Origin: Candidatus Merdivicinus faecavium
Lineage (GTDB): Bacteria; Bacillota; Clostridia; Oscillospirales; Ruminococcaceae
Direction: 5' to 3'
NCBI GenBank assembly: GCA_018716285.1
Contig: DVKD01000046.1
Coordinates: forward strand, 28,643 to 92,642
DNA: 64,000 nucleotides
Under the pieces are notes generated by a model. It was not told the origin of the DNA and did no database searches. It saw nothing but the letters and a program-made list of their open reading frames with translations. Positions 17,669-25,359 of the stretch are shown in pieces (within the stretch, counting starts at the first letter, position 1; each line of letters begins with the position of its first letter). Made by a program: the position numbers and the translations under genes.

Positions 17669-18691
17669 ATGTTTTCCAAACGGATGAAACTTGTTACTGT
17701 CGCCCTCAGCGCCATTTTGACAGCCCCTGCGATGATGGGTGCGGTAACCTACCGCAATTCGGTCCGTATCCTGGACGAAGGCGATCACGCCAAAACGATT
17801 CTCACCCAGTCCAGCGATCCTCGCGTCATTCTTGAGGAGGCCGGCATCGAACTCGGGCAATATGACACCATCGAATTTGTTGAGAGAGCGGAGCGCGTAT
17901 ACCACCTCAAAATCGACCGCGCCTTTGACGTCGCCTTTGACGACGGCGGGACCAGCCGGACGGTTGAGATGGTGGAGGGCGAGACGGTCGCCGACCTGCT
18001 CAAAAAGGCAGGCGTCACCCTCGGTGCGGACGACGTCATCACGCCGGCTCTTACCGAAACTGTGACGCCGGAGACCCAGGTTGTCCTCCAGCGGATCACC
18101 TATCAGACCCAGACCGTCAGCGAAACCATCCCTTACGAGACGATCGAGCGGCATACCCCCCTGCTCAAGGATGGGAAAACCCGCCAGCTCGAAGCCGGCT
18201 CAAACGGCTCCCAGACCCGGACGAGTGTCTACAAATACGTCAACGGCCAGTATGCCGAGACCGTTTCCGAGACCGTCGAGGTCACGCTGGAACCGGTTGA
18301 CGAGGTCGTCCTCTACGGCAACAGCCAGGCGACGGTCACGACTCTGGAAGTTCCGGAGGATCTGGCCCTGGACGCGAACGGCAATCCCGTTTCCTACGTG
18401 CGGAAAATTACCGGCAAGGGCACTGCCTACAGCGCCTGGGACGGCGCCAAGACGGCGAGCGGCCGTTACGCCATTCCCGGTCATGTCGCGGTCAACCCGA
18501 ACGTCATCCCTTACGGCTCGAAGCTCTATATCAAGTCCTCTGACGGGAGCTTTGTCTACGGCTACGCGGTCGCCGCGGATACCGGCATCGCCCTGATGGA
18601 CGGCCGGGTGACGGTCGACCTCTACTTCGACACCTACCTCGAAAGCTGCCTTTTCGGCGCCAAAACAATGGACATCTACGTACTGGAATAA
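17669..18691 (+). CDS. YabE-like secreted protein with G5 and 3D domains
   Basis: 340-residue envelope protein: N-terminal signal/anchor helix, two DUF348-like repeats (about 40-125), a G5 domain (about 140-220, ETIPYETIERHTPLLKDGK), and a C-terminal 3D domain (about 250-340) with the three aspartates in AADTG, DLYFD and the final MDIYVLE strand. This is the YabE/Rpf-like architecture of cell-wall remodelling lytic enzymes. The 3D domain is a double-psi barrel related to MltA. GAAGGAG 6 nt before ATG 17669 fixes the start. It carries its own promoter. Confidence 0.9.
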   Translation: MFSKRMKLVTVALSAILTAPAMMGAVTYRNSVRILDEGDHAKTILTQSSDPRVILEEAGIELGQYDTIEFVERAERVYHLKIDRAFDVAFDDGGTSRTVEMVEGETVADLLKKAGVTLGADDVITPALTETVTPETQVVLQRITYQTQTVSETIPYETIERHTPLLKDGKTRQLEAGSNGSQTRTSVYKYVNGQYAETVSETVEVTLEPVDEVVLYGNSQATVTTLEVPEDLALDANGNPVSYVRKITGKGTAYSAWDGAKTASGRYAIPGHVAVNPNVIPYGSKLYIKSSDGSFVYGYAVAADTGIALMDGRVTVDLYFDTYLESCLFGAKTMDIYVLE

Positions 18692-18765
18692 CCGCGCTGG
18701 AGCATACCGGCGCGCAGTGCGAAAGCCGCCTTTGAGCGCATTTATTATAAGGGAATAACCGTATC

Positions 18766-18810
18766 GCAGAGCAGTATGGCCGGTTGCCACGCTGCTCTGC
18801 TCCTTCTTTA
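18766..18810 (+). terminator. Probable terminator after the YabE-like gene
   Basis: 9-bp stem GCAGAGCAG / CTGCTCTGC with a 17-nt loop, then TCCTTCTTTA. Confidence 0.6.
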
Positions 18811-18897
18811 CAAATAAAAAAATCGCGCCCTCCCTTTTCTCCTGTTCAGCACGCGATTCTTGCCTTTATTTTGCTTTCCCAACCGGCTAAAGGCACT

Positions 18898-18926
18898 AAA
18901 AAAGAACCGGAGAAAAACTCCGGTTC
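18898..18926 (-). terminator. Terminator of the zinc-ribbon gene
   Basis: On the minus strand a 9-bp stem GAACCGGAG / CTCCGGTTC with a five-T loop is followed by six T. Confidence 0.92.
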
Positions 18927-18962
18927 CTTTCTGAAGCATATTCAGCCTGAATGCAGGGGGAC

Positions 18963-19241
18963 TTACGCCTGGTCCTTCATCTTCGCGAAGCACTCGCTGC
19001 AGTAAACGGGACGGTCTTCACGGGGCTTGAAGGGGACCTTCGCTTCGGCGCCGCAGGCAGCGCAGGTCGCGACAAACATCTCCCTCTGAGCTTTGGTGCT
19101 GTTCTTACGGGCAGCACGGCACTCCTTGCATCTCTGGGGCTCGTTCTCAAAGCCTCTCTCCGCATAGAACTCCTGCTCGCCGGCGGTAAAAACAAACTCT
19201 TTGCCGCAGTCCTTACATTTCAGGGTCTTGTCTTCGAACAT
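18963..19241 (-). CDS. Small double zinc-ribbon protein
   Basis: 92-residue protein with two zinc-binding units: CKDC (residues 9-12) with CKEC (38-41), and CAAC (60-63) with CSEC (80-83). The segment EFVFTAGEQEFYAERGF between the first pair is the signature of the probable zinc-ribbon family PF13451, often annotated in clostridia without known function. It lies downstream of the tRNA-like element and sigma-factor gene on the same strand, with no terminator between them. Confidence 0.85.
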   Translation of the reverse strand: MFEDKTLKCKDCGKEFVFTAGEQEFYAERGFENEPQRCKECRAARKNSTKAQREMFVATCAACGAEAKVPFKPREDRPVYCSECFAKMKDQA

Positions 19242-19272
19242 TTTCTTATACCTCGCTTAGGATAATATAGTT

Positions 19273-19338
19273 TGCCCGCCGGCGGAATTGCACCGCCACC
19301 TTTGACTAGCAACGCTCTGCGATTAAGCTATCGGGGCA
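19273..19338 (-). ncRNA. tRNA-like element with a shortened anticodon arm
   Basis: Reading the minus strand from 19338, the ends TGCCC and GGGCA pair as an acceptor-like stem; GCTTAATCGCAGAGC is a near-consensus D arm lacking one of the two loop guanines; and GGCGG-TGCAATT-CCGCC is a T arm with one departure from the TTC core. The middle has only a 3-bp TTG/CAA stem with a 5-nt CTAGT loop instead of a 5-bp/7-nt anticodon arm. Total length is about 66 nt. It lies in the 107-nt gap between the sigma-factor and zinc-ribbon genes. It could be a decayed tRNA, a tRNA-derived regulatory RNA, or an old attachment-site remnant. Confidence 0.5.
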
Positions 19339-19348
19339 GATGAACAGA

Positions 19349-19915
19349 TTAAGGCCGATGAATCGATTTGAGTTTTCGTCGGACGCGCTGCAGAGCATTA
19401 TCAACTGACTTTGGGGAAGTATTCAGGGAGGCTGCAATGGTGCGGTAATCCTGGCCGGACAGGCTTGCGAGCAGAATCTGCCGTTCGTAAGGGGACAAAA
19501 CGGTGTCAACCGCCTCCATCACCGCCGCGAGCGTTTCTCTGTCGATACAGATCTGCTCCGGGGTCAGGGGATCCGGCCGCACCGGCGCGCTGTCCAGAGG
19601 AAGGCTGTCGGTCAGCAGGCGGGCCTTTCCGGTCCTGCTTTTCTCAACCGCCTTGCGCATCCGGTTCCTGACGCAAACCACTGCATACGGGCTGAACGAG
19701 GTGTGTTTGTCGAGGTGAAAGCTTCTGACGGCATCCAGAAGGCCGATGCAGCCTTCCTGGACCAGGTCATCGAAATCAAGGACTTCTTGATACTGTAACG
19801 CAATTTTATGAACCAGGGGGAGATACCTGCCCATCAGCTCGGCCAGCGCCTCGCTGTCGCGCTGACGGTAGCGCTCCACAAGAGCCTCGTCAGCGGGTTT
19901 TGGGGAATCATTCAT
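19349..19915 (-). CDS. RNA polymerase sigma-70 family factor (SigH-like)
   Basis: 188-residue sigma factor with region 2 (FDDLVQEGCIGLLDAVRSF, then FSPYAVVCVRNRMRKAV) and region 4 helix-turn-helix (DYRTIAASLNTSPKSVDNALQRVRRKL). The SPKSVDNALQRVRRKLK tail is very like sigma-H of spore formers, though the protein is shorter, so it may be a paralogue. ATG at 19915 has AGGTGAG 7 nt upstream. No anti-sigma gene is adjacent. It has its own sigma-A promoter and leads into the tRNA-like element. Confidence 0.85.
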   Translation of the reverse strand: MNDSPKPADEALVERYRQRDSEALAELMGRYLPLVHKIALQYQEVLDFDDLVQEGCIGLLDAVRSFHLDKHTSFSPYAVVCVRNRMRKAVEKSRTGKARLLTDSLPLDSAPVRPDPLTPEQICIDRETLAAVMEAVDTVLSPYERQILLASLSGQDYRTIAASLNTSPKSVDNALQRVRRKLKSIHRP

Positions 19916-19949
19916 GGGGTTTCTCACCTGATCTTTCTGCGTTATATTT

Positions 19950-19978
19950 ATCATACACTGTTCGCGGTAAAATGTCAA
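19950..19978 (-). promoter_or_regulatory. Sigma-A promoter of the sigma-factor gene
   Basis: Minus strand TTGACA (19978-19973), 17-nt spacer, TATGAT (19955-19950); start codon 35 nt further on. Confidence 0.88.
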
Positions 19979-20394
19979 GCCTTTTTATATAATTTTTCGA
20001 AAATTTCTCTTTCTCGATGAAAAATTATTAGATACTTACAACAACCGCATTTTTTCATTCTATTTCAAACAAATAATTGAGTAAATTTTTACCGTTTTTC
20101 ACAAATTTATGTCTCCATTCCGATTCAGCCGCTTCAACAAAATCGCAGGACCGCCGCCGGAAAAAACACGCGCCTGAAAAAACGACCTGCCCCCTCCCCC
20201 ATTTCCATCCAGTATAACCGGTTTGCCGGGAATTGTCAATTCTCGCAAAGCGCCGGAACGGAAGGTGATAATTTTTTAGGCATTTATGAAAAATGCTTTA
20301 AAAATCGACGAATTTTTCACTTGTATTCTGTGATTAGTGACAAACAGACGGTTTCGAGGTGCAAAAAAATCGAAAAATTTGTTGAATTCGCATA
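19979..20394. other. Intergenic region with no identified feature
   Basis: About 415 nt between the divergent sigma-factor and phoH promoters. AT-rich in both flanks with a GC-rich middle (near 20130-20250). No coding frame, repeat or strong hairpin was found. Confidence 0.6.
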
Positions 20395-20423
20395 GATACA
20401 AACCGCAATTTCTATGGTATAAT
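20395..20423 (+). promoter_or_regulatory. Extended -10 promoter of the phoH operon
   Basis: TGGTATAAT ending at 20423 is a perfect -10 with extended TG; the -35 (GATACA, 20395-20400) is weak. Confidence 0.75.
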
Positions 20424-20483
20424 ACTAGTAATTTCAGAAGTTTCCAACTTGACCAGCATTTACCGGAAAGGCAGGTATCCTCA

Positions 20484-21452
20484 TTGGCGGAACAGCTCAT
20501 CACCATGAACAGCACTCCGGAGGGCATCGCGATCTGCGGCAGCTATGACCGCAATCTCGAAATCCTCAAAAAGGAATATCAGGTCGAAATCATTCTGCGC
20601 GGCTGCGATATGAAAATCCTTGGCGAAGACGCGCAGGTGGCAAACTGCGTCAAAGCCATCGAGGCGCTGCTGCCGCTGGCCGCACAGGGCAAAGAGATCG
20701 ACGAGCTGAACGTCCGCTACGCCATTTCGCTGGTCAGCGAGGGACACGAGCAGGAGCTTTCTTCCTTAAGCGAGCGCGCCATCTGCATCACCCAGAAGGG
20801 CAAGCCGGTCCACCCCAAAACGATCGGCCAGAAGCGCTACATTAAAATGATTCAGCAGAACACCATTACCCTCGGCGTCGGCCCCGCCGGCACCGGCAAA
20901 ACCTACCTTGCCGTCGCGATGGCGGTCAACGCCTTCCGCGCGGGGGAGGTCAACCGGATCATCCTCACCCGCCCCGCCGTCGAGGCCGGGGAAAAGCTCG
21001 GATTCCTGCCCGGCGACCTGCAAAACAAGGTCGACCCTTACCTGCGTCCCCTTTACGACGCGCTTTTCGACTTCCTGGGCGCGGAAAACTTCATGAAATA
21101 TCAGGAGCGCGGCAGCATCGAGGTTGCCCCGCTCGCCTATATGCGCGGCCGGACGCTGGATGAATCCTTTATCATCCTCGACGAAGCGCAGAACACCACC
21201 CGTGAGCAGATGAAGATGTTCCTCACCCGGATGGGCTTTGGCTCCAAAATCATCATCACCGGCGACATCACCCAGATCGACCTCCCCGACAACAAGAAAT
21301 CCGGGCTGGTCGAAGCCATGCGGGTCCTCCGCAATGTGGACGATATTGCCATTGTCAAATTCAGCGACAAGGATGTTGTCCGGCATAAGCTCGTACAGGA
21401 CATCATCAAAGCCTACGACAGATACTATGAGGAGGGAAAATCAAGACAATGA
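20484..21452 (+). CDS. phoH: PhoH-like ATPase (YqfL/PhoL)
   Basis: 322-residue PhoH family P-loop ATPase. An N-terminal KH-like region (about 15-95) precedes the helicase-like ATPase with Walker A GPAGTGKT and Walker B FIILDEAQN. PhoH is regularly encoded next to ybeY and is linked to RNA and ribosome metabolism. TTG at 20484 is chosen: GGCAGG sits 8 nt upstream and the protein starts LAEQLITMNSTPEG; a longer open frame runs back through the promoter. It ends in an ATGA overlap with ybeY. Confidence 0.93.
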   Translation: MAEQLITMNSTPEGIAICGSYDRNLEILKKEYQVEIILRGCDMKILGEDAQVANCVKAIEALLPLAAQGKEIDELNVRYAISLVSEGHEQELSSLSERAICITQKGKPVHPKTIGQKRYIKMIQQNTITLGVGPAGTGKTYLAVAMAVNAFRAGEVNRIILTRPAVEAGEKLGFLPGDLQNKVDPYLRPLYDALFDFLGAENFMKYQERGSIEVAPLAYMRGRTLDESFIILDEAQNTTREQMKMFLTRMGFGSKIIITGDITQIDLPDNKKSGLVEAMRVLRNVDDIAIVKFSDKDVVRHKLVQDIIKAYDRYYEEGKSRQ

Positions 21453-21949
21453 ACAAGGTAAAAGTAGTGATCTCCAACCGCCAGAATGATGTGAAAATTC
21501 CCACCGGCATCCGTCTGCTGGTCCGCCGCTGCTGCAACGCGGCTCTCCGCGAAGAAAACTTCACCGAAGACGCGGAAATCTCGGTTTCCTTTGTAAACAA
21601 CGACGAGATCCGGGCGCTCAACGCCAAACACCGCGGCAAGGACGCCGTGACCGATGTATTAAGCTTCCCGCTCGGCCAGGACGGCAAATATGACCGGAAC
21701 GAGTCGACCGGCGCCGTGCTGCTGGGGGATATCGTCATCTCGATGCCCAAAGCCTTTGAGCAGGCCGACACCTTCGGCCACTCGCTCCAGCGGGAGGTCG
21801 GCTTCCTGACCGTCCATTCCATGTTCCACCTGCTCGGTTACGACCATGAGGAAGGCGGCCTGGCGGCAGTCCGGATGCGGGAGAAGGAGGAGACGGTTCT
21901 CACCATGCTCGGCATCCCCCGCGGCGCCAGCTATGTTATGGGAGAATGA
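21449..21949 (+). CDS. ybeY: rRNA maturation endoribonuclease YbeY
   Basis: 166-residue metalloenzyme of 16S rRNA 3-prime processing and ribosome quality control. Zinc motif HSMFHLLGYDH is complete (His123, His127, His133), with the conserved TDVLSFP and LLGDIVIS strands. It overlaps phoH and dgkA by 4 nt on each side, a coupled cluster conserved across Firmicutes. Confidence 0.97.
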   Translation: MNKVKVVISNRQNDVKIPTGIRLLVRRCCNAALREENFTEDAEISVSFVNNDEIRALNAKHRGKDAVTDVLSFPLGQDGKYDRNESTGAVLLGDIVISMPKAFEQADTFGHSLQREVGFLTVHSMFHLLGYDHEEGGLAAVRMREKEETVLTMLGIPRGASYVMGE

Positions 21950-22428
21950 GGAAGGATCTCGAAAAGCAGACGCGGGCCCTGTGCAGAAGCTTCCTCTACG
22001 CCTTCCGGGGCGTGCGCTTCTGCATCAAGAACGAACGGAATATGCGGATCCATCTGGCGGCGGCGATTCTCGTCACCGCTTTTTCCCTTGTCCACCGTTT
22101 GGAACGGATCGAGTACGCCGTCCTCTTTCTGGCAATGGGGGCGGTCATTTGCTGCGAGGCGCTCAACACCGCCCTCGAGGCGCTGGTGAACCTCGCGAGC
22201 CCCGCCTACCACAACCTCGCCCGGATCGCCAAGGACGCCGCGGCCGGGGCGGTCCTTGTGGCGGCCTTTGCCGCGGCGGCGGTCGGGATCTGCCTCTTCT
22301 GGGGGCCGCGCTTCCCGGAAACGCTGCTGCAGATCGCCGCGACCCCTCCCCTTGCCGCCCTGTTTGCCGTCCTTTTGCTGGGCGGGGCCTGGTTTGCCTT
22401 CTGCGGCAACAGGCTGTTTAAAGATTAG
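21946..22428 (+). CDS. dgkA: Diacylglycerol kinase family (undecaprenol kinase) protein
   Basis: 160-residue membrane kinase: an amphipathic N-terminus with SFLYAFRGVRFCIKNERN, then the DgkA core (EYAVLFLAMGAVICCEALNT with the catalytic Glu and ALEALVNL) and an added membrane helix pair. In Gram-positives this enzyme phosphorylates undecaprenol for wall synthesis. The C-terminal 45 residues past the usual 3-helix core are longer than in Bacillus DgkA. Confidence 0.92.
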   Translation: MRKDLEKQTRALCRSFLYAFRGVRFCIKNERNMRIHLAAAILVTAFSLVHRLERIEYAVLFLAMGAVICCEALNTALEALVNLASPAYHNLARIAKDAAAGAVLVAAFAAAAVGICLFWGPRFPETLLQIAATPPLAALFAVLLLGGAWFAFCGNRLFKD

Positions 22429-22447
22429 CCGCAAAGGAGGAATTTGC

Positions 22448-22783
22448 ATGCTGTTCTGCATCTTCAACTGGCACAAAATAGAAGGGCTTGACCTGGTTTT
22501 GACCGGGTGCCTGCTCTGCCTGACCGTATTCTCCATCCTGACCGTCCCGTCCCGCAAAAACCGGATCCGCAAGGGCCTGAAACAGGCTGGGATCGCCATG
22601 CTCTGCTGCGAGCTTCTCTGCAGCCTGCTTTGGCTTCTGATTTTTTATCCCAACGGCGCCTACCATAACTACGGGCTGCAGGGCGCGCTTTTTTTCCTGA
22701 TTTATCCCGTCACGCTGGCAGTTTCCGGGGCGGTTATCGCCCTGTATCCCAAAATGAAAAAGAAGTATAAGGAGCGTTTATGA
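22448..22783 (+). CDS. Small membrane protein of unknown function
   Basis: 111-residue protein with three predicted helices (about 14-33, 45-66 and 76-99) and a basic C-terminus (PKMKKKYKERL). AAAGGAGG is 7-8 nt before the ATG. It sits between dgkA and era in the operon and overlaps era by 4 nt (ATGA). No family was recognised. Confidence 0.8.
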   Translation: MLFCIFNWHKIEGLDLVLTGCLLCLTVFSILTVPSRKNRIRKGLKQAGIAMLCCELLCSLLWLLIFYPNGAYHNYGLQGALFFLIYPVTLAVSGAVIALYPKMKKKYKERL

Positions 22784-23676
22784 ATACAAAATCCGCATTT
22801 GTCGCCATCGTCGGCAAGCCGAACGTCGGCAAGTCTTCGCTGCTCAACACCCTGCTGGGCGAAAAAATCGCCATCGTCTCGAGCAAGCCCCAGACCACCC
22901 GCACCCGCATCACCGGCGTCCTCACCGAGGACGTTTACCAGTGGGTCTTCCTGGATACGCCCGGTTTTCACAAGCCCAAGACCAAGCTGAGCGGCCATAT
23001 GAATAAGGTCGTCACAACCAGCGTCGCCGACGTCGACCTCGCCCTTTTTGTCGTCGAGCCGATGGGGAAAATGACCGAGGAAGAGCTCTCCCTTGTCGAG
23101 CAGTTCCGGTCCCGACGCCTGCCGGCCATCCTCGTCGTCAATAAAATTGACCTGATCACCAAGGAGCAGCTGCTTTCCCGCATCGCAGAACTGAGCGCCC
23201 TCTACCCCTTCCGGGCGGTCGTCCCCATCAGCGTCGCCGAGGGCGAGGGAATCTCCACCCTGATGGACGAGCTGCGCGCCAACACCGAAGAAGGCCCCCA
23301 CTTCTTCCCCGATGACACCCTCACCGACCAGCCGGAGCGGGCCATCGCCGCCGAGATCATCCGGGAGAAGATCCTGCGCAACATGCGCGACGAGATCCCC
23401 CACGGCACCGCCGTCGACATCGAAAAGATGCGGGAGCGGGAGGAAGGCGGCATCCTCGATATCGAGGCGACCATCTACTGCGAGCGGGATTCCCACAAGG
23501 GGATGGTCATCGGCAAGGGCGGCGCCATGCTCAAAAAAATCGCCTCCGAGGCGCGCGCCGACCTGGAAGCCTTCCTCGACGTCAAGGTGAACCTCAAGTG
23601 CTGGGTCAAGGTCCGCGACGACTGGCGCAACAGCGAAAAAGCCATCCGCCAGGTCGGCCTGCGGTACGAGGAGTAA
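22780..23676 (+). CDS. era: GTPase Era
   Basis: 298-residue ribosome-assembly GTPase that binds the 16S rRNA 3-prime end. G1 GKPNVGKS, G2 TTRTRITG, G3 DTPGFHKPK, G4 NKID, then the KH domain with the GKGGAMLKKI loop near residues 245-255. Length is normal. Neighbours ybeY, dgkA and recO form the standard Firmicutes era cluster. Confidence 0.98.
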   Translation: MNTKSAFVAIVGKPNVGKSSLLNTLLGEKIAIVSSKPQTTRTRITGVLTEDVYQWVFLDTPGFHKPKTKLSGHMNKVVTTSVADVDLALFVVEPMGKMTEEELSLVEQFRSRRLPAILVVNKIDLITKEQLLSRIAELSALYPFRAVVPISVAEGEGISTLMDELRANTEEGPHFFPDDTLTDQPERAIAAEIIREKILRNMRDEIPHGTAVDIEKMREREEGGILDIEATIYCERDSHKGMVIGKGGAMLKKIASEARADLEAFLDVKVNLKCWVKVRDDWRNSEKAIRQVGLRYEE

Positions 23677-23717
23677 CCCCGCCGCAACATTTTCCAGCGC
23701 TAAAAAATCTCCCCGCG

Positions 23718-23757
23718 GGCAAGCTAAGGACGGAAACTCCCGTCACCGACCCTTGCC
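23718..23757 (+). other. Compound hairpin ahead of yqzL-recO
   Basis: GGCAAG / CTTGCC outer arms enclose a GACGG / CCGTC stem. No T run follows. It may be a structured leader or an RNA-processing site after era. Confidence 0.35.
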
Positions 23758-23772
23758 TACGGAGGACATTTT

Positions 23773-23985
23773 ATGCACAAAAATACCGAAAACGCATGCG
23801 TGAACGCATGGAGGCATTTTGAACAGACCGGCAGCATCGCCGATTATCTCGCCTATAAAGCCATTGAAGCGGAAGGGGGTACCGCCTTTGACAGTCAAGA
23901 CCCGGGGCATCGTCCTGGGGCAGATTCCCATGCGGGATCAGGACAAAAAGCTTCTCATCCTGACCGAGGATATGGGGCTCATTGA
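23773..23985 (+). CDS. yqzL: YqzL-like small protein, with extended tail overlapping recO
   Basis: The first 36 residues carry the YqzL pattern (AWRHFEQTGSIADYLAYKAI), and Bacillus yqzL also lies between era and recO. GGAGG at 23761-23765 is 7 nt before the ATG. Bacillus YqzL is 47 residues, but this frame runs to 70 and covers the first 98 nt of recO in another frame; the tail (HRPGADSHAGSGQKAS) looks like recO read out of frame. Function is unknown. Confidence 0.65.
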   Translation: MHKNTENACVNAWRHFEQTGSIADYLAYKAIEAEGGTAFDSQDPGHRPGADSHAGSGQKASHPDRGYGAH

Positions 23986-24631
23986 GGCCATCGCCCGCAA
24001 GGTAAACGGCGGGCGCTCCTCCCTTTCGGCCGCCGCTGAGGTGCTCGCGTGCAGCGATTTCTGCCTGTACGCCGGCAAAAGCGGCTACATCGTCAATTCC
24101 GCGGACTTAAACCAGAATTTCTACGACCTGCGGATGGACTTAGAAAAACTCTCCCTCGCGAGCTATTTCTGCGAGCTCACCCGCTTCATCCTCCCCGACC
24201 GGGACAACGGCGGGGCGTGCTTAAAGCTTCTGCTCAACACCCTCTGGCTGCTGGAGAAGGGCAAGCGCTCCCCCGCCATGCTCAAGGCCGTTTACGAGCT
24301 GCGGCTGCTCTGCCTCTCCGGCTTTGCGCCGGATTTGAGCGGCTGCCTGCACTGCGGGGCGGAGGAAGCCCTCGCCTTCTTCCCCCTCGACGGGACGCTG
24401 CTCTGCGCCGAATGCCTGGGCGCCATGCCGCCCGACAGGCCGCGGATGCCGCTGCCGCAGCCCGTCTTCCTCGCCATGCGCCACATCTGCGAAGCGCCGG
24501 ACGAAAAGCTCTTTTCCTTTAAGCTCACCCCCGACAGCGAGGCCGCCCTGGGACAGGTGACCGAAGCCTTCACCCTCTGCCAGACCGGCGGGCAGTTCAA
24601 ATCGCTGGATTTTTACAAAACGGTGGTGTAA
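23888..24631 (+). CDS. recO: DNA repair protein RecO
   Basis: 247-residue recombination mediator of the RecFOR pathway: N-terminal OB fold (TVKTRGIVLGQIPMRDQDKK), helical middle, and a C4 zinc finger CLHC...CAEC near residues 154-178. TTG at 23888 is chosen because GGAAGGGGG lies 8 nt upstream and the OB fold begins at once, giving the usual length; an ATG at 23819 would add an unconserved, proline- and lysine-rich stretch out of yqzL. Confidence 0.93.
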   Translation: MTVKTRGIVLGQIPMRDQDKKLLILTEDMGLIEAIARKVNGGRSSLSAAAEVLACSDFCLYAGKSGYIVNSADLNQNFYDLRMDLEKLSLASYFCELTRFILPDRDNGGACLKLLLNTLWLLEKGKRSPAMLKAVYELRLLCLSGFAPDLSGCLHCGAEEALAFFPLDGTLLCAECLGAMPPDRPRMPLPQPVFLAMRHICEAPDEKLFSFKLTPDSEAALGQVTEAFTLCQTGGQFKSLDFYKTVV

Positions 24632-24672
24632 AACCGCCCGCGCAAAAAATCACATCTAAGAGGAGGACTCCC

Positions 24673-25266
24673 ATGAAAAAAGCCCTTTCCGCCCTGCCGG
24701 AAGGCTACCGCGAAATCTTCAGGCTCAACCTGCAGAAGGATAAAAAGACCGCCCTGCTCGTCAACGGCCTCGCGCTGCTGATCATGGCGGCAATGCTCGT
24801 CCCCGTTCTCTTCCTCGTCCCCGCCGCGCCGCTCCTTGACCTGTCTGACCCGCTCCTCTATTTCCTGCGGTGGGGCACGCTGCTGGCCGGCGCGATTGCC
24901 TACATCATCCTCCATGAGTGGACCCACGGCTTTGTCATGAGCCGGTGCGGCGCAGGCCGGGTGAAATACGGCTTCACCGGCCTGTACGCCTACGCGGGGA
25001 GCACGGACTATTTCCCCAAGCGCGCCTACATCACGGTCGCCCTCGCGCCCCTCGTGCTGTGGGGGATTCTGCTGCTCATCGTCCTCCTGCTCGTCCCGGA
25101 GGACTGGTTCTGGGTCGCCTATGGACTCCAGATTGCCAACATCGGCGGCGCGGCGGGGGATATCTATGTGGTCTGGCGCTTCCGGAAGCTTCCCGGCGAT
25201 ATCCTCGTCCAGGACGACGGCGTTTCCATGACGGTGTTTGCAAAAGAAGCCGGAATCCCCGAATAA
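24673..25266 (+). CDS. DUF3267 family membrane metalloprotease-like protein
   Basis: 197-residue protein with four predicted helices. HEWTHG (residues 77-82) is a zinc-protease HExxH-like motif in a helix, and a second NIGGAAGD motif near residue 160 matches the third ligand region of site-2-protease relatives, as in DUF3267. Substrate unknown. GAGGAGG precedes the ATG. Confidence 0.85.
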   Translation: MKKALSALPEGYREIFRLNLQKDKKTALLVNGLALLIMAAMLVPVLFLVPAAPLLDLSDPLLYFLRWGTLLAGAIAYIILHEWTHGFVMSRCGAGRVKYGFTGLYAYAGSTDYFPKRAYITVALAPLVLWGILLLIVLLLVPEDWFWVAYGLQIANIGGAAGDIYVVWRFRKLPGDILVQDDGVSMTVFAKEAGIPE

Positions 25267-25359
25267 AACAGGCGGTCTGCCTGCGGATTGCCGCCGGAAC
25301 CTATTCCCCCCACAAAGGACAATATGAAAACGCAAAATCTTTGATTTGAGGTACCCATT

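Noticed and set aside
23819..23887. Longer recO start at 23819
   Set aside because: It adds unconserved residues inside yqzL; the TTG at 23888 has a ribosome site and the expected length.
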